A stretch of 17,066 nt of DNA from an uncultured Christensenellaceae bacterium (GTDB lineage: Bacteria; Bacillota_A; Clostridia; Christensenellales; UBA3700), in assembly GCA_944381335.1 (NCBI GenBank), contig CALWKT010000114.1:1-17066 (forward strand), read 5' to 3'. The position numbers and the translations under genes were made by a program. Below, piece after piece: positions 6,725 to 15,084 of this stretch (its first letter is position 1; each line of letters begins with the position of its first letter). The notes beneath the pieces are model-generated. The model was not told the origin of the DNA. It ran no database searches and worked only from the letters and a program-made list of their open reading frames with translations.

Positions 6725-6734
6725 GTTGTTTTAT

Positions 6735-6770
6735 CCCTTCGCGGAACGATCCTGCGAAGGGCATTTTTTT
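6735..6770 (+). terminator. Rho-independent terminator of the peptide operon
   Basis: A perfect 8 bp stem (CCCTTCGC 6735-6742 with GCGAAGGG 6754-6761) is followed by seven T (6764-6770), 11 nt after the radical SAM stop codon. Confidence 0.93.
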
Positions 6771-7065
6771 GCGGCGCACGCTGTCAGTCAATGCCGTTTG
6801 CAGAAAATTTTCATAAAATTTAAAAAGTGATTTTCTGTCTGAAAGCAGCGCTTTTTGAATGTTACACCTAAAATTTTAAAACTTTGTAAAAAATGAGTGA
6901 TGACAAACAGGCTGAGTTATCGTAACATATAATTAAGTAAGCGATTAATTATTTTATCCCTGACGATTCTGAATTACGATGAGAGACTTAGGGACGACGA
7001 TATTTATTACTTGCTTACGGCAATAAATCGGCAAGCTCATAATTGACTTGTCACGGAGGTGTTAT
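6771..7065 (+). other. Intergenic leader before the broken lipoprotein gene
   Basis: No gene is supported in this AT-rich 295 nt stretch. A perfect -10-like TATAAT lies at 6928-6933, but I find no good -35 box at 16-18 nt, so a promoter is only suspected. Downstream, TCCCT (near 6957) can pair with AGGGA (near 6990), and CTTGC (7010-7014) with GCAAG (7031-7035). These pairings hint at a folded leader but match no riboswitch I know. Confidence 0.4.
7055..7061 (+). promoter_or_regulatory. Strong ribosome binding site before the interrupted signal peptide
   Basis: GGAGGTG ends 4 nt before ATG 7066. Such a good site directly before a four-codon frame shows that the original lipoprotein gene began at 7066. 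Confidence 0.75.
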
Positions 7066-7180
7066 ATGAAAAAGAAATGAATGGTGGTCTTCGCTCTTAT
7101 CACGGTTTTCATCATGTTGTTTACGTTTATCGGATGCGACAAGAAGACAGACGAAGACAAAAACGACAATACCGGAATAG
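7066..7180 (+). pseudogene. Severed lipoprotein signal peptide (in-frame TGA, then frame change)
   Basis: The frame from ATG 7066 reads MKKK and then TGA (7078-7080). Directly in the same frame it continues MVVFALITVFIMLFTFIGC, a basic start, hydrophobic core and lipobox (Phe-Ile-Gly-Cys), then an Asp/Lys-rich linker to about 7190. This is a classic bacterial lipoprotein signal peptide with one nonsense codon where Trp (TGG) or a similar residue would fit. The linker then loses phase with the long frame that starts at 7181 (frame 2 against frame 1). Removing one base near 7187 would join the linker to Ser-Thr-Gly-Gly-Asp-Glu. Either the gene is recently inactivated or the assembly has two errors. 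TGA recoding is unlikely, because TGA ends other genes in this window. Confidence 0.75.
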
Positions 7181-9049
7181 TTGACGACGAGCACCGGAGG
7201 CGACGAGACAGAGGAGAAACCCCCGGTTTCTACCGCAGTTGCTAATTCGACGATAATTACCGACGCGTTTGCCGGTATGCTTGAATCGGATTACATTCAC
7301 GTCTCTCTGAAGGATCTCACGTTTAGCATGGACGCCGACGAAGCGATGGATATGGAAACGATGGTGTGTTCAGCAAAGCTTGACATGTATCTGCGCAAAT
7401 GTGCCGACGGATACGAGATGATAATGAAAGCTGAATCAAGGACTTCGGGAGAAAGTGAGGACTTCAGCACCAAAGAAGTCTACACTTCGAACAGATACAT
7501 CAAATCCGAGCTTTATTACGTCGGAGGCTATATCTACGACATTTCCTATAAAGTTAGTCAGGACATCGTGGACGGCAAAGGTTATGAGTATTTCTCCGAT
7601 TACACGTTGGATCCCGACACATGCGACGCCGTTGTTCCGGGAACTTTCATCGAGGATTGGGACAAAGTGGACGAGGTGCTCGGAAATACCGGCAAAAAGA
7701 ACAGAGTAAGAGAAAGCAAGTCTGTTGCAATTGCAAACTCCCTTGATAGTCTTGTCGCTTATCTGGTCGATAATGCGCCTTTCCTGGAAGACATCGGCTT
7801 TGACAATGCCGACGCGTATTTCAACGTTGTTTCAAATTTGGTAAACAGTCTTTCAAGCCTTACAGAAGGAGAAACCGAGGCGGACGAGAACGGAGGCAGA
7901 AGCCTTGAGGTAAACATAAATCTGAAAAATCTGTACGATCAGATCGCAAAATTGCTCAGCGACAATCTTGAAAACAATCTCGGCGCTTTACTTGACGCGG
8001 CTTTCGCAAAAGGGGACGGTTATGCCGAGAACGTTGTGAACACGCTTTTCCCTGCGGAAGGGAAGTGTCTTACGATCAATCAGTTCTTCGCAGAGCTTGA
8101 AAACGTGTTCAAAGAAAACGGAGCTGACGTCACTTTCAAAGAGATCATCGACGAGATCCAGAACATCACGGGTCTCAGCACAAAGCAGATCGCTGACATA
8201 GTGAATCCGCTTCTCGACGACATAATGCCGGAGGGTATTTCGGTGTCCATAAATCCCAAGGAAGGAGAAACTCTTTACGATACTCTCGAAAGATCGGTTT
8301 TCGACATCATCGGAGTTGACACAATACTGTCGTTTATCCCGGTAGAGGATGAAAGCGGCGGAGAGACGGTCCTGACAAGCGCTGCTCTCAATGAGATGAT
8401 CAATGCGTATGCGTTTGACAAGGAAACAGCGCTGACAGTTGCCGACCTGATGGAAACCAAATTTTTAAGTGCGTTGAATTTAATGCTGGTATATTCCGCA
8501 GATCAGATGCAAGCGAATCTGACGTTCGGCTTTGACGGAGACAACAGGCTTACGTCGTTTAACGGGGATATGAATATTGTGATTTCTATGGTTGCCGATG
8601 AGGAGATGACCGAGGAAATGCAGGATGCGAAACTCGAAATGTCGGCAAATATTGAAATCACCGTTGATTACGAACAGTATGACGTATTTACTGCGCCTGC
8701 AATTGTGAAGGAGTTCGTTACGTACAAGCTCGGTGAAGACTTTGTTGCTTCAAAGAAATATTACTTTAACGACATACTCACCGCCGTCGGGGTGCAATTC
8801 GACGAAGACTCGGAAATCAATATGTTAAACGTGACGTTAATCTATGAAAACGGGTTTGTGGAGCAGTTTAAAGAAGTAACCAGATCGACTGACATTCAGC
8901 TGGGCGGTTATATGTATTTCAATAAGATTCCCACAATGTACGAAGAACTGTATCTGGTGCTCTCGGTAGACGACACGTTCTATTTCGTTAGCGTGGACAA
9001 TGCCCCGGAAAGCAGCGATCCCGTTCAGGGAAGCGAAACTCAGGGTTGA
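7181..9049 (+). CDS. Body of a large putative lipoprotein, unknown function
   Basis: A 622-codon frame, first possible start TTG 7181, without a proper ribosome site. It is acidic, lacks transmembrane segments and begins with a Thr/Ser/Gly/Glu-rich linker like those after a lipobox, so it is best read as the surface domain belonging to the signal peptide at 7066. It has a helical middle (about 180-400, rich in Asn/Leu/Asp) and a strand-rich second half with repeated alternation (about 410-600). No catalytic motif or known domain was recognised. A frame kept open over 1.8 kb argues for a recent lesion or sequencing error rather than an old pseudogene. A terminator follows the stop. If expressed from 7181 alone, the protein would stay in the cytoplasm. 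Confidence 0.65.
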   Translation: MTTSTGGDETEEKPPVSTAVANSTIITDAFAGMLESDYIHVSLKDLTFSMDADEAMDMETMVCSAKLDMYLRKCADGYEMIMKAESRTSGESEDFSTKEVYTSNRYIKSELYYVGGYIYDISYKVSQDIVDGKGYEYFSDYTLDPDTCDAVVPGTFIEDWDKVDEVLGNTGKKNRVRESKSVAIANSLDSLVAYLVDNAPFLEDIGFDNADAYFNVVSNLVNSLSSLTEGETEADENGGRSLEVNINLKNLYDQIAKLLSDNLENNLGALLDAAFAKGDGYAENVVNTLFPAEGKCLTINQFFAELENVFKENGADVTFKEIIDEIQNITGLSTKQIADIVNPLLDDIMPEGISVSINPKEGETLYDTLERSVFDIIGVDTILSFIPVEDESGGETVLTSAALNEMINAYAFDKETALTVADLMETKFLSALNLMLVYSADQMQANLTFGFDGDNRLTSFNGDMNIVISMVADEEMTEEMQDAKLEMSANIEITVDYEQYDVFTAPAIVKEFVTYKLGEDFVASKKYYFNDILTAVGVQFDEDSEINMLNVTLIYENGFVEQFKEVTRSTDIQLGGYMYFNKIPTMYEELYLVLSVDDTFYFVSVDNAPESSDPVQGSETQG

Positions 9050-9081
9050 CGTCCCGGCGTAGACAAAACGGCATTCAGAAT

Positions 9082-9109
9082 CGGGCGTGCGAATGCTCGC
9101 CCGTTTTTT
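9082..9109 (+). terminator. Rho-independent terminator after the lipoprotein gene
   Basis: Stem CGGGCG (9082-9087) pairs with CGCCCG (9098-9103) and TTTTTT (9104-9109) follows, 32 nt after the stop codon. Confidence 0.88.
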
Positions 9110-9147
9110 GCCGGGAAAAGTATATTATAATTATCAGGTATAAATAC

Positions 9148-9176
9148 TTGACAATTTTTCCGAACACATATAGAAT
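9148..9176 (+). promoter_or_regulatory. Sigma-A type promoter for the TerD-like gene
   Basis: TTGACA (9148-9153) is separated by exactly 17 nt from TAGAAT (9171-9176). This is a near-consensus housekeeping promoter. Transcription would start around 9182-9184, giving a leader of about 118 nt before ATG 9302. Confidence 0.82.
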
Positions 9177-9183
9177 ATAAAAG

Positions 9184-9256
9184 GTAAGTACGTGAGCCAA
9201 CTCTTATTTCTTGAATAAACGATGATATTCAGATTGGCCGGTGTGCTTACTTTTTT
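9184..9256 (+). promoter_or_regulatory. Terminator-like hairpin in the leader of the TerD-like gene
   Basis: GTAAGTAC (9184-9191) can pair with GTGCTTAC (9243-9250; 8 bp with one G-T), with an inner helix GCCAA (9196-9200) / TTGGC (9234-9238). TTTTTT (9251-9256) follows at once. The 5' arm begins at about the predicted transcription start, so the folded leader would look like an intrinsic terminator placed before the ribosome site: a possible attenuator. No matching anti-terminator helix or ligand domain was identified. Confidence 0.45.
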
Positions 9257-9288
9257 GTTTTGTGCATGAGTGCGCAAAAATACGTTAC

Positions 9289-9294
9289 GGGGGA
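9289..9294 (+). promoter_or_regulatory. Ribosome binding site choosing start 9302
   Basis: GGGGGA lies 7 nt before ATG 9302. Possible earlier starts (TTG 9260, ATG 9266) follow a T-rich tract with no ribosome site. Confidence 0.7.
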
Positions 9295-9301
9295 TGATTA
9301 C

Positions 9302-11257
9302 ATGCTCAGAAACGATTATGTCCGCCTTCTGTCTCCTCGCAGATACTTGCTTGAAGGTAAAAAGACTGACGAAAATGCATATTATTATGCCGCTTATCTT
9401 GCCAATCACTTTGCGGTGATCGTCGACAATCCGGCAAAGCTGTGCAAAGAGAATGTCAAGGATATGGAAACTTACTTCGGTTTAAGTATCCCGGCTTCGT
9501 TCTACAAAAATCCCCAGGACACCAAATATTATACCTGCGAAGAGTTGCTTGTCGAGCAACTTGTCTCGTATTTCATGATCGAAGGGAATGAAAGGTCGGA
9601 ATATCCGGAATTGTTCAAAAATCCCGAAATAGTCGAAAAAGTCTTGCCGGATTATGCCGACGGCAACGAGTTCAACGAGCGCAAATATCACGTTGTCGGC
9701 AAAGAAGAAGCGGACGTCATACTGACTGAAGCAATGAAAAACTATTGCGGGTACACCAGACCGTGGTCTTCAGACGAAAAAGAAGAAGTGAAGATTCTGC
9801 TTAGAGGGGATTATTATCACGACGAGCAGGTGAAATGCAGAGACAATATTGCGGCAATGTATGTCATGAGCGGAGACGGCAGTTTCGCTTCGCAACTTGA
9901 CAGAAAAGACGTCGTAAAACTCAGCATATCGCTTCTCGGAGACAACGATCCGCTTGTGCCGGATTCAAAGAGCGTTGCGTTGCTCAAGCTTGCCGCAACC
10001 GTGGCGAGAGAGTGCCCGATGACAAAAAAACAGGCGAAATATTTCAACAAGATCGTCAGGTTCAGCGGCGCTGAAGTGCAGAAAGCCGACAATTCGCAAA
10101 GTCCTTACGCTATCGCGAAAAAAATGGTCGCAAAAGGAGACGTGGTGGGAGCCGCAAGGTATCTGAACGAAAACGGATCTCTGCTTCTGAGAAATATTGT
10201 ATGGCTGATCTCCCGCGCGAAAGAGGGGGATGTGGACGAAATACTTGCAATCTCGGACGGAGGCAGTCCGGTCGCAAGTCTTCAGCTTCTGTTCAAGCTG
10301 TCTTCAAACGAAAGCGGGGGCAGAGTGTTTAAATTTTTCAGTAACGGAAAGATCAGAACTCACTGCGAGACCGATAAAGAAATTTCCTTACGTCGCTCGA
10401 GAATAAGTGAAGAAGTCAGAGAAAAAATCAAAAAAATCGTTCTGGACAAACTGCACAAGTACTACGCGTCGGCAACGTCGTACGGGAAGATATACGTTTC
10501 GGAAGCTTTTAAAAAGGTAGCGATACCGCTGAACACTTCGGCTTCCGGGAAAGGTATCGACGTGTTGCCAACAGGCAGCCGCATACCTATGAAAGGCGAT
10601 TTTATAAGGGTTTTCTGTTATTGGCACGGCGTGTTTGACCTCGATCTCGCCATAGTCTTTGGCGACGGTTACGGAACGCGCGAAAAACTCAACTGGGAGA
10701 ACTACGCGATAAAACCTTTCGGAGACAGCGTACTTTTGTCGGGAGACGACAGAAGCTCCGACGGCGCTGAATTTGCGGATATCGACGTGGAAAAATTGAA
10801 GGAACTCGGGTGGAAGTACGCGGTGGTTCTGGTCAACGGTTACGGCGAGAAGCTGGACAGAGGAAGGATATATTGCGGTTATCAGGACAAAAAAGATCTG
10901 AATACGCAGGTATGGATGCCTGAGAACATCACAATGCAGATGCATATAAAAGGCGACAGCAACCAGTTTACCGCATTTGCGGTCGACCTGGAGAGGAGAG
11001 AAATTGTCGTGCTCAATCTGCTCGGCGGACGTTACAACGATGTCGCAAGCAGTTCGGACGCAAACGTCGCTTCAGCCTATCTCGATCCCGGTTATCTTGA
11101 GACGTTGAACATGTACGATCTGCTGTCTATGCGCGGCGAACTAGTGAACGATCCCGAAAAAGCCGACATTGTTTTCGATGCTGAATACGAAGCAAAAGAA
11201 GGACAGACGGCAATAAGACCCTGGGACGTGGAAAGACTGGTCGGTTTTGTCTCCTGA
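9302..11257 (+). CDS. TerD-like domain protein (resembles MXAN_6230/SCO0854 C-terminus)
   Basis: A 651-residue soluble protein. The first about 400 residues are helical, possibly solenoid-like, without recognised motifs. From about 412 on, PLNTSASGKGIDVLPTGSR leads into a beta-sandwich with TerD-like features: VFCYWHGVFDLDLAIVF (437-453), the SGD segment near 480 and EFADIDVEKL (490-499), then alternating strands. This pattern recalls the C-terminal part of the MXAN_6230/SCO0854 family and the calcium-binding TerD stress proteins; the Asp pair in FDLDL is typical. No RING finger is visible here. It has its own promoter and leader hairpin and stands alone between terminators. TerD-type proteins are linked to stress and tellurite resistance, but the actual role here is unknown. 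Homology is recalled from pattern, not computed. Confidence 0.65.
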   Translation: MLRNDYVRLLSPRRYLLEGKKTDENAYYYAAYLANHFAVIVDNPAKLCKENVKDMETYFGLSIPASFYKNPQDTKYYTCEELLVEQLVSYFMIEGNERSEYPELFKNPEIVEKVLPDYADGNEFNERKYHVVGKEEADVILTEAMKNYCGYTRPWSSDEKEEVKILLRGDYYHDEQVKCRDNIAAMYVMSGDGSFASQLDRKDVVKLSISLLGDNDPLVPDSKSVALLKLAATVARECPMTKKQAKYFNKIVRFSGAEVQKADNSQSPYAIAKKMVAKGDVVGAARYLNENGSLLLRNIVWLISRAKEGDVDEILAISDGGSPVASLQLLFKLSSNESGGRVFKFFSNGKIRTHCETDKEISLRRSRISEEVREKIKKIVLDKLHKYYASATSYGKIYVSEAFKKVAIPLNTSASGKGIDVLPTGSRIPMKGDFIRVFCYWHGVFDLDLAIVFGDGYGTREKLNWENYAIKPFGDSVLLSGDDRSSDGAEFADIDVEKLKELGWKYAVVLVNGYGEKLDRGRIYCGYQDKKDLNTQVWMPENITMQMHIKGDSNQFTAFAVDLERREIVVLNLLGGRYNDVASSSDANVASAYLDPGYLETLNMYDLLSMRGELVNDPEKADIVFDAEYEAKEGQTAIRPWDVERLVGFVS

Positions 11258-11283
11258 ACTGAGCGGACGCAGGACGTTTTTTT
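11252..11283 (+). terminator. Probable weak terminator after the TerD-like gene
   Basis: TCCTG (11252-11256) can pair with CAGGA (11270-11274) across a 13 nt loop, and seven T (11277-11283) follow. The stem is short and overlaps the stop codon, so the terminator may be weak. Confidence 0.5.
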
Positions 11284-11316
11284 GCATTAAAGCTGTAAGA
11301 CGGGAGCATTTCGATG

Positions 11317-11339
11317 CGGCGCGGATAAAATCCGCGCCG
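11317..11339 (+). other. Strong GC-rich hairpin upstream of dnaG
   Basis: A perfect 9 bp inverted repeat (CGGCGCGGA 11317-11325, TCCGCGCCG 11331-11339) encloses TAAAA. It is followed by AAAACG, not a T-run, and the other strand also lacks a T-run, so it is not a simple terminator. It lies 87 nt before the dnaG start and could be a leader structure or a protein-binding palindrome. No clear promoter was found between it and dnaG. Confidence 0.55.
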
Positions 11340-11426
11340 AAAACGTATATTATTTAAAAAAACGGGAAAAATTATTATTTATTTTAAGGAAAAAGCAAAA
11401 TTTGTTCGTATTTAACTTATAGAAGC

Positions 11427-13172
11427 ATGAAAGAACAGTCGTTTAACGAGTGGCTTGAGACCCTCAAATCAAAAGTGAATATAGTCGACGTCGTGAGCGG
11501 TTACGTCACGCTTTCGAGCAAAGGCGGCAGGTATTGGGCTTGCTGTCCTTTTCATCACGAAAAAACGCCTTCTTTCATCGTTGACGAACAGAGAGGGTCG
11601 TATTATTGCTTCGGCTGTCATGTGGGCGGCGACGTGATCAAGTTCGTCATGGACATAGAAAACGTTGATTTTATGAGCGCGGTCAGACTCCTCGCGCAGA
11701 AAGTCGGGATGACCGTGCCCGAATTCAAATCCAAAAAACAGGGCGAAAGCGTCGCCAAGAAAAAAGAAAGGCTGTATTCTCTGATGCGCGAAGCCGCGAT
11801 TTTTTACAACAAATGCCTGACTTCTCCCGTCGGAGAAGTAGCGAGAGAATATCTTGCAAAGAGGGGCATATCCGGGAAGACCGCCACGGTATTCGGGCTG
11901 GGATATTCTCCCGATTACAACAAATTGCCCGCGCATCTCAAGGAGCTCGGCTTCAACGAGCTTGAAATGATTGAAGCGGGCGCCTGCGCGCAGAAGGACG
12001 GCAGAGTGTACGACGTGATGGCGGGCAGACTCATCGTGCCGATAATCGACGGCATGAAACGCGTCATAGCGTTCGGCGGCAGAGTGTTGACGGGCGAAAA
12101 ACAGATGAAGTACCGCAATACCAACGACACTGTCATTTTCAACAAGAAGTGCGAGGTTTTCGGGCAGTACACGCTGAAGAACTACCGCTTGAAGAACGCA
12201 GTCACCAGCGTGATCATGGTCGAAGGATATATGGACGTGATCTCGCTTTATCAGGCGGGAGTGAAAAACGTTGTCGCTTCGATGGGCACGGCGCTCAACG
12301 TGAAGCAGGCTGAGATCGTAAAACGCTACAGCGACACCGTTTACGTCTGTTACGACGGCGACACCGCCGGACAAGCCGCCACTCTGAGGAGCCTTGACAT
12401 CTTTTACGGCGCAGGGCTGAACGTGAAAGTCGTCTCGCTTCCGGACAATCTAGACCCGGACGAATATATAAGAGAGCACGGAGTGGAGAGTTTTTCCGCT
12501 CAGCTTGGCAAGGCTTTGCCGCTTTTTGAATACAAACTGCGCGTGCTCGCGAAAAATTACGATATGAACGTTGCGGAAGAGCAGGGGAAATTCGTCGTCG
12601 AGGCGGTGAAGATACTCAAGACTCTGCCCACCCCGGCGCAGACGGACGCATATATACCCCTGGTCTCCAGGTTGAGCGGGCTGGGTACGGACACCGTCAG
12701 ACGCCAGCTGATTCAGGAGTCGGAGTTCAGCGAGGACGGCGCGCCCAAACTGCTTTCGCAGCCTCAGAAACGCAAGGACGGCAAGTACTACAAGGCAATA
12801 CGTTACGTTCTGTTCGCGCTGTTCGGCGGCATTGAAGATCTTTCTTTCGACAAAGATCTGTCTCTGTACTGCGAAGACGAAGATCACAAAAAGCTGTACG
12901 ACATATACAGGCGCGGAGATCACGAAATGACGCTGGACGATCTCATTGCGCTGGAGAAGGAAATACCCGAGGTCTCTGAGATACTCGCCGAAGGCAGAAA
13001 GGTCAACCAGGCGGCGGCGGAAGGCTATTTCGAAGGCTGTGTTACGGCGCTCGAAAACGAGTTCGTGAAAAAGCAGCGCAAACTACTTCTGAAAGCTTAT
13101 TCCGAAAGCGATTCGGAAGAGGAAAAATTGCAAATACTCGCTCAGATGAGCAATAACCAAAAGAAAAAATAA
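11427..13172 (+). CDS. dnaG: DNA primase
   Basis: A 581-residue primase, which makes RNA primers at the replication fork with the DnaB helicase. The N-terminal CHC2 zinc finger is seen as [12 protein letters not shown] (39-50) and [11 protein letters not shown] (59-69), with zinc ligands Cys40, His43, Cys61 and Cys64. The basic single-strand-binding part follows: [20 protein letters not shown] (217-236). The TOPRIM domain has VEGYMDV (266-272, Glu267, Asp271) and YDGDTAG (310-316, Asp311, Asp313), which bind the catalytic metals. The C-terminal helicase-binding part (about 440-581) is diverged but present. The ribosome site before ATG 11427 is poor. The stop is 13 nt before rpoD, the usual Gram-positive dnaG-rpoD order. 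Confidence 0.97.
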   Translation: MKEQSFNEWLETLKSKVNIVDVVSGYVTLSSKGGRYWACCPFHHEKTPSFIVDEQRGSYYCFGCHVGGDVIKFVMDIENVDFMSAVRLLAQKVGMTVPEFKSKKQGESVAKKKERLYSLMREAAIFYNKCLTSPVGEVAREYLAKRGISGKTATVFGLGYSPDYNKLPAHLKELGFNELEMIEAGACAQKDGRVYDVMAGRLIVPIIDGMKRVIAFGGRVLTGEKQMKYRNTNDTVIFNKKCEVFGQYTLKNYRLKNAVTSVIMVEGYMDVISLYQAGVKNVVASMGTALNVKQAEIVKRYSDTVYVCYDGDTAGQAATLRSLDIFYGAGLNVKVVSLPDNLDPDEYIREHGVESFSAQLGKALPLFEYKLRVLAKNYDMNVAEEQGKFVVEAVKILKTLPTPAQTDAYIPLVSRLSGLGTDTVRRQLIQESEFSEDGAPKLLSQPQKRKDGKYYKAIRYVLFALFGGIEDLSFDKDLSLYCEDEDHKKLYDIYRRGDHEMTLDDLIALEKEIPEVSEILAEGRKVNQAAAEGYFEGCVTALENEFVKKQRKLLLKAYSESDSEEEKLQILAQMSNNQKKK

Positions 13173-13185
13173 AGTAGGAGGAAAC

Positions 13186-14265
13186 ATGGATAACGATAAG
13201 AAAGAAAACGACAAGAAAACCGCGAGAGAAGAGAAGATCGCTCAGGAAGTCGCAAAACTGATCGCTTCCGCTAAAGACGGCAAACTCAACGAGGACGAGA
13301 TCAACGAAAAACTCGCGCGTTTTGACCTCGACGTGCAGGAAATGGAAAATGTCTTTACCGAAATCGAGTCAAATGGCATTACGATCGTTGAAACCACTCT
13401 CGAAGAAAAGATGTCTCTCGATTCGCTCGAGGGCACCACTGACGATTCTGTCAAGATGTACCTGAAGGACATCGGTCAGGTCCCGCTTCTTACTTCAGAA
13501 GAGGAGATCGTCCTTGCTGAGAGAATGGCAAAGGGAGATCAGGCGGCAAAAGACAGACTGAGCGAAGCCAATCTGAGACTTGTCGTTTCTATCGCAAAGA
13601 GATACGTCGGCAGGGGTATGCAGTTTCTCGATCTGATCCAGGAAGGCAACCTGGGACTTATGAAGGCTGTAGAAAAGTTCGATTACAAAAAGGGCTTCAA
13701 GTTCTCCACGTACGCGACCTGGTGGATCAGACAGTCCATTACCCGCGCGATCGCAGACCAGGCGAGAACGATAAGGATCCCCGTTCACATGGTTGAAACG
13801 ATCAACAAGACGGGCAGGGTCACGCGTCAGCTGATGCAGACTCTCGGCAGAGAACCTACGCCGGCAGAGATAGCCAAAGAGATGAACATCCCCGAAGAGA
13901 AGGTCATCGAGATCCAGAAGATCGCGCAGGACCCCGTTTCACTCGAAACTCCTATCGGTGAAGAAGAGGACAGCCACCTCGGCGATTTCATTGAGGACAA
14001 CACCGCGGCATCCCCTGCGGAAAAAGCAGAAGCCAAGATGCTGAGAGAACAGCTTCTTCAGGTGCTTGACACTCTGACCCCGAGAGAAAACGAAGTTCTT
14101 CTTATGAGATACGGTCTCAGAGACGGCAGACCCAAGACTCTCGAAGAGGTGGGTAAAGAGTTCAACGTCACCCGTGAAAGAATAAGACAGATCGAGGCGA
14201 AGGCGCTCAGAAAACTGCGTCATCCCAACCGTACAAAGAAGCTGAAAGATTATATCGGCAAGTAA
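13186..14265 (+). CDS. rpoD: Primary RNA polymerase sigma factor (sigma-A/sigma-70)
   Basis: A 359-residue group 1 sigma factor that directs RNA polymerase to -35/-10 promoters of housekeeping genes. Region 1.1-like acidic/basic N-terminus (about 1-75); region 1.2 from [16 protein letters not shown] (87-102); region 2 with [12 protein letters not shown] (129-140), [18 protein letters not shown] (149-166) and the -10 recognition helix [13 protein letters not shown] (173-185); region 3 including [14 protein letters not shown] (249-262); region 4 with the helix-turn-helix [20 protein letters not shown] (318-337). Length matches Firmicutes SigA, which lacks the long insert of E. coli RpoD. The ribosome site AGGAGG (13176-13181) is excellent. 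The near-consensus promoter at 9148-9176 is the kind this protein should read. Confidence 0.98.
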   Translation: MDNDKKENDKKTAREEKIAQEVAKLIASAKDGKLNEDEINEKLARFDLDVQEMENVFTEIESNGITIVETTLEEKMSLDSLEGTTDDSVKMYLKDIGQVPLLTSEEEIVLAERMAKGDQAAKDRLSEANLRLVVSIAKRYVGRGMQFLDLIQEGNLGLMKAVEKFDYKKGFKFSTYATWWIRQSITRAIADQARTIRIPVHMVETINKTGRVTRQLMQTLGREPTPAEIAKEMNIPEEKVIEIQKIAQDPVSLETPIGEEEDSHLGDFIEDNTAASPAEKAEAKMLREQLLQVLDTLTPRENEVLLMRYGLRDGRPKTLEEVGKEFNVTRERIRQIEAKALRKLRHPNRTKKLKDYIGK

Positions 14266-14300
14266 AGTAAAACAGCGTTTAACCTACACGGGTACCAAAA

Positions 14301-15074
14301 ATGATAACGGTAAAAGACATAGAAAAAATACTCGTTGAGTTTGCTCCGCTCGACAAACAGATGAGCTTTGACAACAGCGGATTCTGCATCGGCGACGAGA
14401 ACGCCTCAGTCACCGGGATAATGCTGTGCGAGGACGTCACTCCCTCTGTTGTGGACGAAGCCGCCGCAAAAGGATGCAATCTGATCGTCAGCCATCATCC
14501 GGTGATATTCTTCGGAATAAAAACCCTTTGCAGCGCGAAAGACCGCATGAGATATGCCGTCGTTTCAAAGATGATAAAGCTCGGCATTGCTCAGATCGCA
14601 ATGCATACCAATGTCGACATTTGCGAAGGAGGCACCAACGATACGGTTGCCCGTATGCTGGGCGTGAAAGTTTTTTCCGGAGAGGGCGAGGCTTTGAGGA
14701 TCGGCGCGCTGGACAAGCCGTCAACGCTTGAAAAGTTCGCGGCAAAAGTTGCGGATTTTCTCGGAGACGACACGGTAAGGTACGTGGGAGAACCGGGAAA
14801 AGAGATCCGGACCGTTGCGGTAAGCACCGGTGCTGGCGGCAGAGAGAGCGAGTTGATATATCGTCTTCAGGACGAGGGCATTGACGTTCTCGTCACCGCA
14901 GAGGTCAAACACAACGTGGCGCTTGAAGCGCACTACGCAGGCGTGGCGATCGTCGAAGCCACGCATTATTCCAGCGAGCGCTGTATTGTCGATATCATCG
15001 GCGGCGTGCTCGACAAATACAAGATCAATTATCATAAGAGCGAGACGGAAGGCAACCCCTACCGCAGGGCTTGA
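14301..15074 (+). CDS. Nif3-like dinuclear metal center protein (DUF34/YqfO family)
   Basis: A 257-residue protein of the Nif3/YqfO family, widespread and often next to rpoD in Firmicutes. Metal-site residues are visible: SHHPVIF (64-70, His65 and His66), MHTNVD (101-106, His102, Asp106), and EATHYSSE (219-226, His222 and Glu226). The early SFDNSG (22-27) matches the usual DNxG. Like short members it lacks the PII-like insert found in Bacillus YqfO (about 370 residues). The biochemical function of the family is unsettled; a metal-dependent hydrolase or metal-insertion role has been suggested. It follows rpoD after 35 nt without a strong ribosome site. The trmK gene that often lies between sigA and this gene in Bacilli is absent. 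Confidence 0.93.
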   Translation: MITVKDIEKILVEFAPLDKQMSFDNSGFCIGDENASVTGIMLCEDVTPSVVDEAAAKGCNLIVSHHPVIFFGIKTLCSAKDRMRYAVVSKMIKLGIAQIAMHTNVDICEGGTNDTVARMLGVKVFSGEGEALRIGALDKPSTLEKFAAKVADFLGDDTVRYVGEPGKEIRTVAVSTGAGGRESELIYRLQDEGIDVLVTAEVKHNVALEAHYAGVAIVEATHYSSERCIVDIIGGVLDKYKINYHKSETEGNPYRRA

Positions 15075-15084
15075 AGGAGAAATC

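Noticed and set aside
7078..7080. TGA as a recoded Trp or selenocysteine codon
   Set aside because: TGA ends the peptide, DUF5685, radical SAM, zinc-ribbon and membrane protein genes with tight spacing, and no SECIS-like hairpin follows. A point mutation or sequencing error is simpler.
11469..12374. 301-codon minus-strand frame opposite dnaG
   Set aside because: Shadow of the conserved primase gene; rich in His/Arg/Val as expected from antisense reading.
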